Shown here piece after piece: positions 52,891 to 63,957 of a stretch of 64,000 bases of DNA (position 1 is its first letter; every line of letters begins with the position of its first letter). A model generated the notes under the pieces. The model was not told the DNA's origin, searched no databases, and was given only the letters and a program-made list of their open reading frames with translations. Source of the stretch: Quercus robur (taxonomy: Eukaryota; Streptophyta; Magnoliopsida; Fagales; Fagaceae); the NCBI RefSeq assembly GCF_932294415.1, contig NC_065545.1, positions 20,095,357-20,159,356 on the forward strand, read 5' to 3'. The position numbers and the translations under genes are program-made.

Positions 52891-53484
52891 TGTGTTTGTA
52901 TTTATTTTTAGTTGAATATTTGTGTCTATGATATATATTTTTCAAATATTTGATAGTCCATTTGCTATCAATTCAAGTAGCTAGCATGAAGGGTCGCTAA
53001 AATGCAATAGTACTATTTTTTTTAAAGTAGAATTTGTAGTTATGGTTCTCGTTTTACGATAATTATTTGTTTTTATCATTAAGGTATTTTTTTAATAGGA
53101 TTTAAAGTTATGGTACTCGTTTTATGATTATTTTTCTTTTATTATTAGGTCAAGATATTAATTAACTTTGGATGTAGACAAAATTTGAACTCAGTCAACC
53201 ATAGACTTAACTAACTAATTGAAAAACCCACATTGCAAATGCAATGGTAATATGGTATCATAATTGCTGTCTGCGAATTGACCCATTTTAGTCGGAAAAA
53301 ACCTAGTTATTACTTATTAGTAGTAATCAATTATTTAGCGCTGCCAATGATTTCTTTTTTAATTTATCAAGAAGGCCATGTTAAAAAATACCAAAGAAAC
53401 AAAAGGGTAATTAAGGAAAAAAGATAAAAATTAAAAATACAAAAGATACAAAAAGTTGTAACTTAGAGTTGGAATATGATCACT
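52891..53484. other. Intergenic sequence downstream of the EDGP-like gene
   Basis: AT-rich; a partial duplication (TTATGGT(T/A)CTCGTTTTA(C/T)GAT at about 53040 and 53113) is visible. No gene. Confidence 0.45.
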
Positions 53485-54852
53485 CTATTTGACTATGCGT
53501 TTACTAGAAGTAGATGTAAAATTAAAGTTGGCACATGTGGTCCCTTTAACCAAAATTGATGAGCTAAATCCCAATCTCTCTGATTCAAGATCAAATTGTA
53601 GAAGATTATCCTCCAATTGATGCCCACCAATCACGACTGAAGTTCTTGCATGGGGTCCACCATCCACAAACCCCAAACACCACACGTCAGCATCGCTCCT
53701 CTCAATCCTAACCATCGAATTAGACCCAAAAACCCTCCAAAACACATCATCACCTTGCATCACGAGATCAACGGTCGGGACAGCCGGTCCCACGCGAGTA
53801 CTCATGATATCTTTTCCAGCATAGCACACACCGAATGGCTCCACGGTATTTGCCGTTACCGTTAAGTTCAAACCCAGGGCTTCCTTTACAAACAGATCAT
53901 TAAACGCTTTGTAAATGGACGTCTCTAACACCGTGTAGGGATCAACGGTGCTGATCTTGGTCCCACCAAAACCGTTCTCATCAACGGTCAGGAGCGAGGC
54001 ATTGATGGGAACGGCTTTTCCGTTGACTTTGATTGAAGTCAAACCTATGAAATACTCATCAGACGGCTGTAAATAGTACGTGATCACAGTACTCCCAACC
54101 GGGTTGAGAATGAGAGGAGTGTAAATAAGCGACTTGGAAAGGTCAATTTTGGAGTTGAAAAAGTAGGGCCCACTCGAACCCAAGAAGACCGGGCCGGGTT
54201 CAGACCGCGAACCGGACAAGCAAAGCGCAAAATAGCGAGGCAGAGAGAGGGATCTGCTAACCTGCGCCGGGAGCGAGAAATTGGACCGGCCCAGCGCGGC
54301 CAAACCGGCGACCCCTTTGGCGAGGCCCTGGAGGAGGGAGGTTTGGGAACAGGAGAAGAGGAAGTCGGGGACGAGTCCGCCGAGCTGACTCAACTGAGTG
54401 GACCCGTCGGTGGTGGGCAGAGCGAGCGAGTCGAGGAGCGCGTTGGCGAGCGTGGCTTTGCGAGTGAGCGGGTTTTCGGGGAAGAGGGCGCAGGTGTCGT
54501 TGGCGCAGGCGGGACCTTGGGGGCTGTAGCAGTTGGAGCAGGCGAGGGAGTGGAAGGAAGAGCAGAGAGAGGAGTTGCAGGGGACGTGGGAGAAGGTGGA
54601 GGAAGTGTAGTTTTGATAGCAGTCGAGCCAGGAGAAGGAGGCGCCGAGGTGGAGGAGTAGCTTGGTGGGTTGGAGCGGGGTTTTGAGGTGTGCTTGGATG
54701 GTGTATTGGTGGGTGGTGTGGTCTTTTGTAATAGGTGCTAGTAGAGCTGTTTGGTGAGAGAGAACAAAAACAAGTGAGAAAGTGAGAACAAGGAAAGGGA
54801 GAAGAAACATTGTTGACAGAGAAGAGAAACTATAGGAAGGAGGAGTTTGCAC
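53485..54852 (-). CDS. EDGP / basic 7S globulin-like pepsin-fold protein, catalytically dead (455 aa)
   Basis: A single-exon gene. An N-terminal hydrophobic segment (MFLLPFLVLTFSLVFVLS) is a clear signal peptide. The Met at 54810 is the better start on that ground, though an upstream in-frame ATG at 54852 exists. The pepsin fold is recognisable, with many paired cysteines (HVPCNSSLCSSFHSLACSNCY, CANDTCALFP). The first active-site motif is LHLGAS at about 69 instead of DTG, and the second region reads KISTVDPYTVLETS with no DSG/DTG. Both catalytic aspartates are therefore lost, as in EDGP, basic 7S globulin and TAXI-type inhibitors, which act in the apoplast as inhibitors of microbial glycoside hydrolases. 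The exact target cannot be told. Confidence 0.9.
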   Translation of the reverse strand: MQTPPSYSFSSLSTMFLLPFLVLTFSLVFVLSHQTALLAPITKDHTTHQYTIQAHLKTPLQPTKLLLHLGASFSWLDCYQNYTSSTFSHVPCNSSLCSSFHSLACSNCYSPQGPACANDTCALFPENPLTRKATLANALLDSLALPTTDGSTQLSQLGGLVPDFLFSCSQTSLLQGLAKGVAGLAALGRSNFSLPAQVSRSLSLPRYFALCLSGSRSEPGPVFLGSSGPYFFNSKIDLSKSLIYTPLILNPVGSTVITYYLQPSDEYFIGLTSIKVNGKAVPINASLLTVDENGFGGTKISTVDPYTVLETSIYKAFNDLFVKEALGLNLTVTANTVEPFGVCYAGKDIMSTRVGPAVPTVDLVMQGDDVFWRVFGSNSMVRIERSDADVWCLGFVDGGPHARTSVVIGGHQLEDNLLQFDLESERLGFSSSILVKGTTCANFNFTSTSSKRIVK

Positions 54853-55833
54853 GCGGTGAACTGGTGAATGGTGATAGAAATCATATCAGCAGCGTTGGGT
54901 GAATGTGGATGCGTGAGATGAACCTTGGAATGCTGGAAAGGTGCTACTGTTAACTGTTGGGCAATAAATCATTCGATCACTTACTTTTTTATTATTATTA
55001 TTATTTTTTTTTTTTTGGTTTAAAGGATATATATATATATATATATATAATCTTGCGGCCAAAATGGCTAAGTTGGCAACATGCCTACAAAATGTTTCTC
55101 CATTTTTGTCTGCACTCACTAAGGCAGCAAAAATGGGGAATAATTAATAAAATACAAGATCTTTCTGCAAATTATAACTTATTAGCAAGTGCATGAGCAC
55201 TTCTATTTACCTCCCTAAATACATGCTTTATTGTGCTATTTTTTTTTATTATTATTATTTCATTTCTAGGTCATGCAAACAAAATTAAATTTTTTGGGGG
55301 AAATTTCAATTACTCAGTGATTGGATTGAAATTTAAGTTGTTTATATGTGAGTTGAAATTTGAAATTTTTTATATTTTTTATTTTAGAATACTAAGTATT
55401 TAACATACACAAGGAAATGAGAAAATGTTTTAAATAAACTGACAGTGGTGTATATCCAAAAGAATCTAAATTTTTTCCATTTCAAGTTAGCTCAATTAGA
55501 TTTCTATAACTTACTTTTGTTAAAAACATAACTAAATATGTAATTTTGCTCCACTTTTATGTCTCTCTAGTCTTTTTTCCAAAAACAAAAAATATATATA
55601 TAAATATATAAGATCAAATAAAATAAAATAAAATCTAGTAGAACACTTGCATCGTGAGATTTTAAACCGTAGATAGTTATTTTAAATTTAGGTCAAATCT
55701 CAAGTCGGAAAAATGTCAAATTTTAAATCATGAATAGGCAACTTAAATTTTAGTCAGATCACAAGTAGGTAAATTGTAATTTGCCCAAAAAAAATTTCTC
55801 ATTTTTCTATAAAATATTTTTAAAAAGAGTCAT
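54853..55833. other. Upstream / intergenic region with microsatellites
   Basis: The region upstream of the EDGP-like gene holds a (TTA)n/T-tract at about 54988-55016 and (TA)n at 55027-55049. The segment 55383-55465 is a second copy of the repeat at 44692-44775. No gene. Confidence 0.5.
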
Positions 55834-55992
55834 GTTAACGAGTGCCCTTAGGGCATTGATTAACAATATATTTTAGAAAAAGTTTAACACCACTTTTATA
55901 GGAAATGAAAAAAGTTGTCTAAACATTTTTTTTTCCCATAAAAATTTTCTTTAAATGGATTATTAAAAAATACCCTAAGGGCATTCGTTAGC
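55834..55992. mobile_element. MITE with GTTAACGAGTGCCCTTAGGGC ends
   Basis: The left end GTTAACGAGTGCCCTTAGGG is matched by the inverted right end (reverse complement GCTAACGAATGCCCTTAGGG), with about 110 bp between. There is no ORF. The palindromic CCCTTAGGG lies within each end. Confidence 0.65.
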
Positions 55993-56058
55993 ATTACCCT
56001 TTTAAAAATAGCTTTTAAATTAATACCTTTAAAACATTCAATAACATTTTTTTCCTTT

Positions 56059-56741
56059 TGTGGTTGCAGGATTTTCCTGGCCCAACTTCTGCTGATCAGG
56101 CCTTGGCCCAAAGCACAACCCACAATAAATACTTGTAGAGAATGGGTTAAAGAACTTGGCCTCAGTGAAACTAGCAGGTCTAATGCATGTAGTATATTGT
56201 TTGCAGAAAGAAATAAGAACGTAAAGAAGGATTCCTCAAGTCTGATTTTATTTCTTTTTTTGTTTCTGATACAGTTCTCTCGTCCCCTTCTTTGAGGGAC
56301 TCCACTACATTATATATTTTTCTTCTTTTCATCCCAGCCTTACATCTGTTAATCATCCAAGCATCCACTCGAGCACCTGTCCCATCAGACGCCCTCATCA
56401 GACCCTTTGTGAGTTGCAGAGGCCAAGGCGGTACTGTTCAGGAGTCTTTTCCTCATTAATGCGGCCAAGAGGGTGGTTGGGGCGCAATTAATGTGGTGGT
56501 AACCTTCCGTGAGATATTTTGAATTTAATTCGTTTTATATGTTGGGAAGACGAGCTGAAATGGCTGGGGCAAGTTTCTCGTCTGGGCTTCGCGATGTCCG
56601 AGGAGGAGTTACTCCTCGGACAGGTTTCCTTGACGCTATTGGGGTTGAATAGCACTTCATATGAGGCTTTTCGTTGGACAGGACGCTCCTCGGACGGGCC
56701 TGAGCTTGGAATAGCCCATCATTTTTGGGCCGGGCCCCACA
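56059..56741 (-). repeat. 3' LTR of Tat element 2
   Basis: On the + strand it starts TGTGGTTGCAGG and ends CCCCACA, giving perfect TGTGG/CCACA inverted ends over 683 bp. Blocks inside are shared with the LTR-like stretches at 8674-9499 and 51421-52890. Confidence 0.7.
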
Positions 56742-56999
56742 ATAGCCCCTCAAAACTCCGGTTTTTACCTCCCTCCGAGGGGAAAGACGGGGTTTTGATG
56801 TTTGTGAGTGGAGGGAAATAAGGAGATCGTGGGGCGCGCGTGCGGACTGTTACTTTTGACGCGCTACAATTTACGAGACGTGGCCATTAACTTCTGGAGG
56901 CGTTATCTTCTCTTCATCCAACGGCTTGGCGTGGATCGAACGGCCATCGTTTCTTCCCGTATTTCTAGGCGGGGATGATCTTTTCTCTCTCCTCCCGGC

Positions 57000-57007
57000 T
57001 ATATAAG
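57000..57007 (+). promoter_or_regulatory. TATA box of the antisense gene in Tat element 2
   Basis: TATATAAG within CGGCTATATAAGACGCC lies internal to the element, 285 bp before the ATG at 57285. A leader intron is possible between about 57188 (GT) and 57252 (AG). Confidence 0.55.
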
Positions 57008-57284
57008 ACGCCAGAGGGGTTCAGTTCCTTCTTTCATCTGCATTTCGCAAACCTCAAAAGACTCCAGAGAACTCCATCGAATCCCAGAGATATACGAACA
57101 CTTGCGTCCATTACGCCGCCGTAGCCGTTCTTGTGAAGCGCTTCGTCCAAGAGAGATTCCCAGGCGTCCCCTTGAGCGTTTTGTGAAGGTACCAGTACAT
57201 TTCGCCTTTCTCTCCGTTTCAATTCCCTCCTCGGACTCTACTTTTCTTTTCAGTCTTTACTTTCATTTCCTCAGTTCAGTTCAG

Positions 57285-59734
57285 ATGGGTAGATTCGAAA
57301 AATTAGTAAAAACTCCTGCCGCTATGGAAGCCTTTAGGGCTAAATACCACATTCCCCCGAGGGTTGGGCTGCGGCACTGTCCTCTTGAAGGAATATTGAC
57401 CGATAGAGTTGAGGGAGAAGTCGTTATCCCCATGATTGCTTTCATAGAGGGAGGGATGACACTTCCCATGCGCAGGATCACAAGGGAATACCTGTTCAAC
57501 CATAGGTTGACGCCGTATCAGTGTGCCCCAAATATGTTCAAGATACTAGGCTGTGTAGATGTCTTAAACGAGCGGATGAATCTAGGCCTCACTTGGCACG
57601 ATGTGGCTTATTTGTACGAATGCCACCGCCTCGGGGATGATGGGTATTATCTTAAATCCCGGAACGAGGACGTTAGGTTGATCTCTTGTCTTCCAATTTC
57701 CAATAAGACCGTGAAGAATGACTTCCTCATTGCTTCTGGGGAGTGGTTCGACGGTATTCACTGTCCAACACGGGCAGGAAACCCAGGTGCGGCGCTTTTA
57801 GGATTGATCCTTTTTGGGGAAAGGATTTAGTGTTGAGGGGTTATTTTTTCTGGCTTTCTTTGTAATTGGAAAATTTCATGATCTGACCTCACTTTTCTTG
57901 GTTTGTTTGCAGACAAAAGTCACGTTGCTCCTCGGATAAGATTTGTGAACGTGCCAGCGCTGAACTATCTTCTCAGGTCGGAGATTTACGTTACCGAGGA
58001 CGGACAGTTGCGTGCGGCCCATCTGGTTTTGGGCTATCAACCTCTGAGCAGCGCTTTCCAGGCAATCGGTCACGCTATAAGGGCTGGCAGCCCGAGGCTA
58101 GCCAGAATTGACGTGTCCCGGGACGGATTCCTAGCTGACCACGATTTGCCACCAGTTGTGTTGCCAGGTGTCAGAAATCCCTACTTAGCGGAGCAGTTGC
58201 CTCCGGTAAACGAGCCTGGTGCTGCTGTTTTGGTTGAAGAAGAGGCTGAATCATCTCGTCTTTCCCTTGAAGAGGAGATAGATAAGTTTTACTTCGAGGA
58301 GGAAATTCAGCAAAACCCCTTGGTGGAGTCTTCTAATCCCGAAGTAGAGCAGGACCAACATTCCGCAGTTGGTGTTCCCTCAATCGTTATCTGCTCGGAC
58401 GATACTTCAGACGAAGAGGTAGAGCCCATGGCAGGAAAGGGAAAGTCTCTAAAGGAGCTGATGACCTCTCGGGGGAAAGGTCAGTCATCAAAGGTTCAGC
58501 CATCGAAGGGACCAAGTCCATCAAAGGTCAAAACCCTTCCCCCTGTGGTCCCCCAGGGCGTCTCGGACCCTGGCCTTAAGGTTATCCCGGACCTGAAGAA
58601 GAAGAGGCCGGTGGACACGCCTGAGGAAGGCGAGGTGGCTGTCCAGCCGTCCAAGCAGCAGAAAACCACACGGGCGCCAAGGAGCAGAAGGGGCACCTCC
58701 TCGGACAGCAGGGATGAGGGGAACCTCGCTGAAGTGCGCACTTCCCCTCGTCCATGGGACCCAAAGTTGGAGCTGGATGGGCTCGCCATTCCTTACACTG
58801 CTTCGGTCCGAGAGTATAATCGTGGCCGGGCAGGGTACGTGGCGGAGGCCTTAGAGCAGCCCCTACTTCTTCCTCGGGACATGGAGGCCTACAGGCGGTG
58901 CACTCAGTCCGAGCTCTTCCTATCCCTTAAAAGGGATCTCGCGCTGGTAAGTAATCCTTTTGCTGCTTTGTCCATTTACTTGCTCCTGTTAGATTATATA
59001 TTTTTCTTTTAAGAACACTCTTGTTTTGTCTGTAGATTACTCAGCAGGTCTTCGTGGCTGAGGAGTTTTGCTGTAATAGCCGCAATCTGGCTGAGGCTGA
59101 GACCCAGGCTCGGACAGAGGTGGAGAAAGCCTTGGGGTCCCTCAAGCATGATCACATTAAACTCACGGCTGAGTTCAAGGATTCGGAGAACCGACGTAAA
59201 AGTGCAGAGTCTGGCTTGAAGAGTGCCGAGGATCAGGCGGAGGACCAGCGCAAACAACTGTACACGGCTCAGCTTAACCTTAACACCGAGAGGCAGGCAG
59301 TGCAGGACCTCAAAACTGCCCTGCAAAAAGTAGAGGATGAGCTGAGGCGGGTAAAGGAGGATGCTCAGCTGATCCGAGAGGCAACAGAGGCCGAGAAGGA
59401 GGCCGCTCGACAGCTTGGGGCCGAAGAGACGGAGGCCAGGCTATCTGAGGAGATTCCCGAGGTATGCAGGGATTACTGCAGTATTTCATGGGCTCATGCT
59501 CTTGATGCTACAGGAATTCCTGCGGACTCGGCACTAAGACTGCCCGAGAGCATCTTCTATCCTCCGGAGATCCGAGCTAACCCTGATGAAGCCCAAGTCG
59601 CTTCGGAGCAAGACCTGGCGGTGCCTGATGCCGTCCTTGTGCCTGATGTGGCTAAGGATCCTGCCACAGACTCTACCATTGAGGTTCCTCCTCCTCAGCC
59701 CGAGCAGAAAGAAGATCCTCCTGCTGAAGCTTAG
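57285..59734 (+). CDS. Spliced antisense gene of Tat element 2 (Transposase_28-like, about 744 aa)
   Basis: Exons 57285-57786, 57913-58946 and 59036-59734 join by GT-AG introns in consistent phase. The protein starts MGRFEKLVKTPAAMEAFR. Its first 250 residues (IPMIAFIEGGMTLPMRRITREYL, APNMFKILGCVDVLNER, then APRIRFVNVPALNYLLRSEI) form the plant Transposase_28-like domain. An acidic and basic low-complexity middle follows (KGQSSKVQPSKGPSPSK). The C-terminal exon is a strong coiled coil (EVEKALGSLKHDHIKL, RVKEDAQLIREATEAEKEAARQ) and ends in an acidic, proline-rich tail. It shares domain order with the antisense gene at 32950-35164 but little sequence. Strand is opposite to pol. Confidence 0.72.
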
Positions 59735-60019
59735 CCTTCTAGGTTATCAACCTTAGTGAATAGTTTTTTTTTTTTTTTTTTTTGTAAGGACCTCTCTTGC
59801 TAATGTACTTGGAATATTAATATAAGACGTTCGTTTTGCTTACTTCGGATGCGTGTCAGTAATGCTCTTTTCATTTTAAACATTTGCAACAATGTAGACA
59901 CAGGATATCAGTCAAAACAATAATGGGTTTTTGGCACAGTGCACTTGACAATTGCGATAGTGTTAGGCTGCGCGCGCGCACTAAAAATGATTTCCTTTAA
60001 GCAATAATCTCCCAATATA

Positions 60020-60595
60020 TCATAAGTAATAATTTCCCCAAAAGTCTGTGGTCCGAGGAGCCATGCAGGACTTAGGTTCTGCTTAAAACTATGAATTGTC
60101 ATGAGTAATAATTTCCCCAAAGTCTGTGGTCCGAGGAGCCATGCAGGACTTAGGTTCTGTTTAAAACTATGAACTCTCATGAGTAATAATTTCCCCAAAA
60201 GCCTGTGGTCCGAGGAGCCATGCAGGACTTAGGTTCTGTTTAAAACTATGAACTCTCATGAGTAATAATTTCCCCAAAAGTCTGTGGTCCGAGGAGCCAT
60301 GCAGGACTTAGGTTCTGTTTAAAACTATGAACTCTCATGAGTAATAATTTCCCCAAAAGTCTGTGGTCCGAGGAGCCATGCAGGACTTAGGTTCTTTTTA
60401 AAACTTATAAATAGTTGGCTTAAGTATCGTTCTCCCCTAAGTCTGTGGTCCGAGGAGCCATGCAGGACTTAGGTTCTTTTTTAAAACTTATAAATAATCG
60501 GCTTAAGTATTAATTTCCCCCAAGTCTGTGGTCCGAGGAGCCATGCAGGACTTGGGTTCTGTTTAAAACTTATAAATAATTGTAATGTAGACTGG
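60020..60595. repeat. Minisatellite, seven copies of a 78-82 bp unit
   Basis: G(T/C)CTGTGGTCCGAGGAGCC starts at 60044, 60122, 60201, 60280, 60359, 60441 and 60523. Each unit continues ATGCAGGACTTAGGTTCTG and a TAAAACTATGAACTCTCATGAG- or TTATAAATA-type tail. The array lies between the 3' ends of the antisense gene and pol, the same place as the minisatellite in the first Tat element. Without spacers it is not CRISPR. Confidence 0.9.
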
Positions 60596-60642
60596 CAAGC
60601 GGCAGATAGTCATGAAAGAGAACGTATGCTAAGCCATTCTTA

Positions 60643-63600
60643 TTAATAATAATACCTCCTGAGGTTATTTACATTCCATGGTCGAGGTACAGCTTTTTCA
60701 TCCAAATCTTCTAGGTAGTAGGCGCCTATTCCGGCCACGGATGTGACACGGTATGGTCTTTCCCAATTGGGCCCCAACTTGCCCCAAGAGGGGTTCTTTG
60801 CGCTGCCAAGAATCTTCCTCATCACGAGATCACCTGGACCCAGAGGCCGCAGTTTGACGTTAGAATCATATCCTTATCTTAGCTTCTGGTGATAATAGGC
60901 CATGTGAATCGTGGCCTTCTCCCTCCTTTCCTCGGCTAGGTCCAGACTTCTTCCTAGCAACTCATCGTTGTCGCTTGGGGTAAACGAGCTAGACCTCAAC
61001 GTGGGGAAATTGTTCTCGATCGGAAGCACAGCCTTAGCCCCGTAAGTCATTGAGAAGGGGGTCTCACCGGTGGAACGTCGCGGCGTTGTCCGATAGGTCC
61101 ATAAGACGTGCGGTAGTTCTTCTACCCATCTCCCCTTTGACTCATCCAATCTTTTCTTCAATCTGTTCACTATGACCTTGTTTACGGCCTCGACTTGCCC
61201 ATTTCCTTGGGGGTATGCGGGGGTGGAATATCGATTAATGATCCCAAACTCACGGCAATACTCCCTAAAATTCTTGCTGTCAAACTGAAGACCATTGTCG
61301 GAAATGAGTGTTCTCGGAGTTCCGAAGCGGGTGATAATGTTCTTCCAGATGAATTTCTGGGCGTTCACGTCCCTGATGTTGGCCAAAGGCTCAGCCTCCA
61401 CCCATTTAGTGAAGTAATCGGTTCCGACTATTATGTATCGCTTGTTCCCCGCAGCCTTGGGGAAAGGTCCGACAATATCAAGACCCCATTGCGCGAACGG
61501 CCATGGACTGGAGAGTGGGTTGAGAACCCCTCCGGGTTGGTGGATATTTGGGGCGAATCTTTGGCACTGATTGCACTTCTTAGCGTATTCCTGGGCTTGT
61601 CTCTGCATGTTCGGCCACCAGTATCCTTGGGTGAGTGCCCTGTGCGCCAGCGACCTTCCTCCGGTGTGACTTCCACAAATTCCCTCATGCAACTCTTCAA
61701 GAAGAGACTCGGACTCCTCTGGATGTACGCAGAGCAGGTACGGTCCAGAGTAGGAGCGCCGATAAAGTTTACGGTCCTCTGATAGCCAAAAACGAGGAGC
61801 ATTTCTACGTATCTTCTCGGCTTCTAGTCTTTCTTCCGGTAGGATCTCATCTTGGAGGAAATTCCTTAGGGGGTCCATCCAACTGGGGCTCTGTCTTATC
61901 TGATGGACTTGGGTCGGGTTTCCACTGATGGGACTGGTCTTAACTAGATCTTCGACTAGGATCACTCGTGGCAAATTACGTGCCGAGGACGTGGCAAGAG
62001 TGGCCAGCGAGTCTGCATGAGTGTTTACGCTCCTGGAGATGTGCGTTAAACTGAAGGATTCAAAGCTCTCCTGTAGCCGTTTGACTTGTCCCAGATACTC
62101 TTGCATCCTAGTATCTCGAGCTTCCAGCTCTCCCATCACTTGTCCGACCACTAATCTGGAGTCCGAGAAGGCTTCTATTACTCTTCCACCCAACCTTTGA
62201 ACCATTGCCATTCCTTGAAGTAAGGCTTCGTATTCGGCTTCATTGTTCGTAGCCGAGAATCCGAGTCTTAATGACTTTTCAATGACAGCGCCGTCTGGCG
62301 ATATTAATACTATCCCAACTCCTGATCCTCTCTGGTTGGCCGCACCATCCACGTAAACCTTCCAATGCACGGTTTCCCCGGCCGAAATCGCGCCGACCAG
62401 TTTTCCGCACAGGTCTTTCTTCTCGGTCACCGTTTCTATAGAGGGCTCAGCGAACTCTGCTACCAAGTCCGCGAGGACCTGTCCTTTGACGGAGGGTCTG
62501 GGCATATATTTAATATCAAAAGCCCCCAGAAGAGCACTCCACATGGCGATCCTTCCTGTGTAGTCAGCATTTCGAAGCACGGCTCGAAGTGGAAGCCGAG
62601 TCAGGACGATGACCGTGTGCGCCTGAAAGTAATGAGGAAGCTTCCGGGTTGCATGCACTATCGCCAGAATTGCCTTCTCTAAGGGTAGGTATCGCACCTC
62701 GGCTTCATGTAGTGACTTGCTCACATAGTACACCGGTCGCTGCACCCCATTATCATCCCGTATTAATACCAGGCTTACGGCGTGGGGAGCTACGGCGATG
62801 TAGGCAAACAACACCTCGTCTGCCTCAGGACTGGACATGATGGGTGGTCGGGACAGGTAGTCCTTAAGCTGCTGGAAAGCCTGAACGCAATCCTCCGACC
62901 ATTTAAACTCTTTCCACTTGTTTATCAGGAGGTAAAAAGGCCGACATCGATCCGCCGATCGTGATATGAACCGGCTTAATGCCGCAATCATGCCAGTGAG
63001 CTTCTGCACTTCCTTCGGGTTCCGAGGAGTCTGTAGACTGTTAATGGCTTTGATTTGGTCAGGACTTACTTCTATTCCTCTATGGGTGACCATGTACCCT
63101 AGGAATTTCCCAGACCCGACCCCGAATGAACATTTGGAGGCATTCAGCCGCAACCGGTGCTCCCTTAAGATAGCGAAGACTGTTCCAAGGTCTTGCACGT
63201 GCTCGGACACCCTTTTACTCTTCACAACCATATCATCTATATACACCTCAATGATCTTGCCCAGTTGCGGCTCGAACATCCGAGTCATCATCCTTTGGTA
63301 GGTTGAGCCCGCGTTCTTTAGCCCGAATGGCATCACCTTATAATGATAATTTTCGATGGGCGTCATGAAAGCCGTTTTCTCTTGGTCCTCTAGCGCAAGG
63401 GGTATCTGATGATAGCCCTGGAAGGCGTCCAGGAAGCTCATTCGAGGGTGTCCCACGGTTGCATCCACCAATCGATCAATTTTGGGTAGGGGGAATGGGT
63501 CCTTGGGGCACGCCTTGTTCAGGTCCGTGAAGTCCACGCAGACCCTCCACTTCCCCGTCTTTTTCTTTACCACCACTGTGTTCGCCAACCATTCAGGATA

Positions 63601-63957
63601 AAAGACCTCTTTGATAGCTCCTGCTCTTTTCAACTTGGCCACTTCGTCTCTCACGGCACCGGCGTGTTCCTTCGAAGGGCGTCGGGGTGGTTGCTTCCTC
63701 GGAGTGGAAGAGGGGTTGACGTTCAGGTGGTGGCAGATGAGGCTGGGATCAACTCCAGGGGCATCGTAGGCGTCCCAAGCGAATACGTCGACATTTTCTC
63801 TGAGAAATCTGACCAGTTCCTCCTTTTCCTGAGAGGGCAATTCAGAGCCGACCTGAAAGAACTTCTCCGGGTCATTGCTGACAGCAACCTTATCTAAACC
63901 TTCACACCTTATCTCCTCGGCCAGCCCCTCGTCTTGCTTTGCCGAGGAGGTTGGTTG
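60643..63957 (-). pseudogene. Tat element 2 pol, with an in-frame stop before the integrase C-terminus
   Basis: The main frame (to 60874) holds the end of the protease-RT linker (ENVDVFAWDAYDAPGVDPS), RT with VDFTDLNKACPKD and YIDD (near 200-203 when counted from 63840), Ty3-type RNase H, archaeal-type RNase H (WKVYVDGAANQRGSG, NNEAEYEALLQG) and integrase (HEGICGSHTG...CNQCQRF, WGLDIVG, SDNGLQF, GNGQVEAVNK). After MAYYHQKLR a TAA codon interrupts. The same frame then continues GYDSNVKLRPLGPGDLV through NPSWGKLGPNWERPYRV to the end LRRYYY at 60643. The frame is open upstream to about 63957, where a stop (KSL*QP) suggests another lesion. Confidence 0.85.

Noticed and set aside
54343-54660. Glycine/glutamate-rich 105-codon ORF on the + strand
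   Set aside because: It is the antisense shadow of the EDGP-like gene in its GC-rich cysteine region.
56519-56821. 100-codon ORF on the + strand
   Set aside because: It overlaps the 3' LTR of Tat element 2 and its border; no protein family.
60020-60595. CRISPR-like regular repeats
   Set aside because: The whole 78-82 bp unit is repeated with no variable spacers, in a plant retrotransposon; it is a minisatellite.
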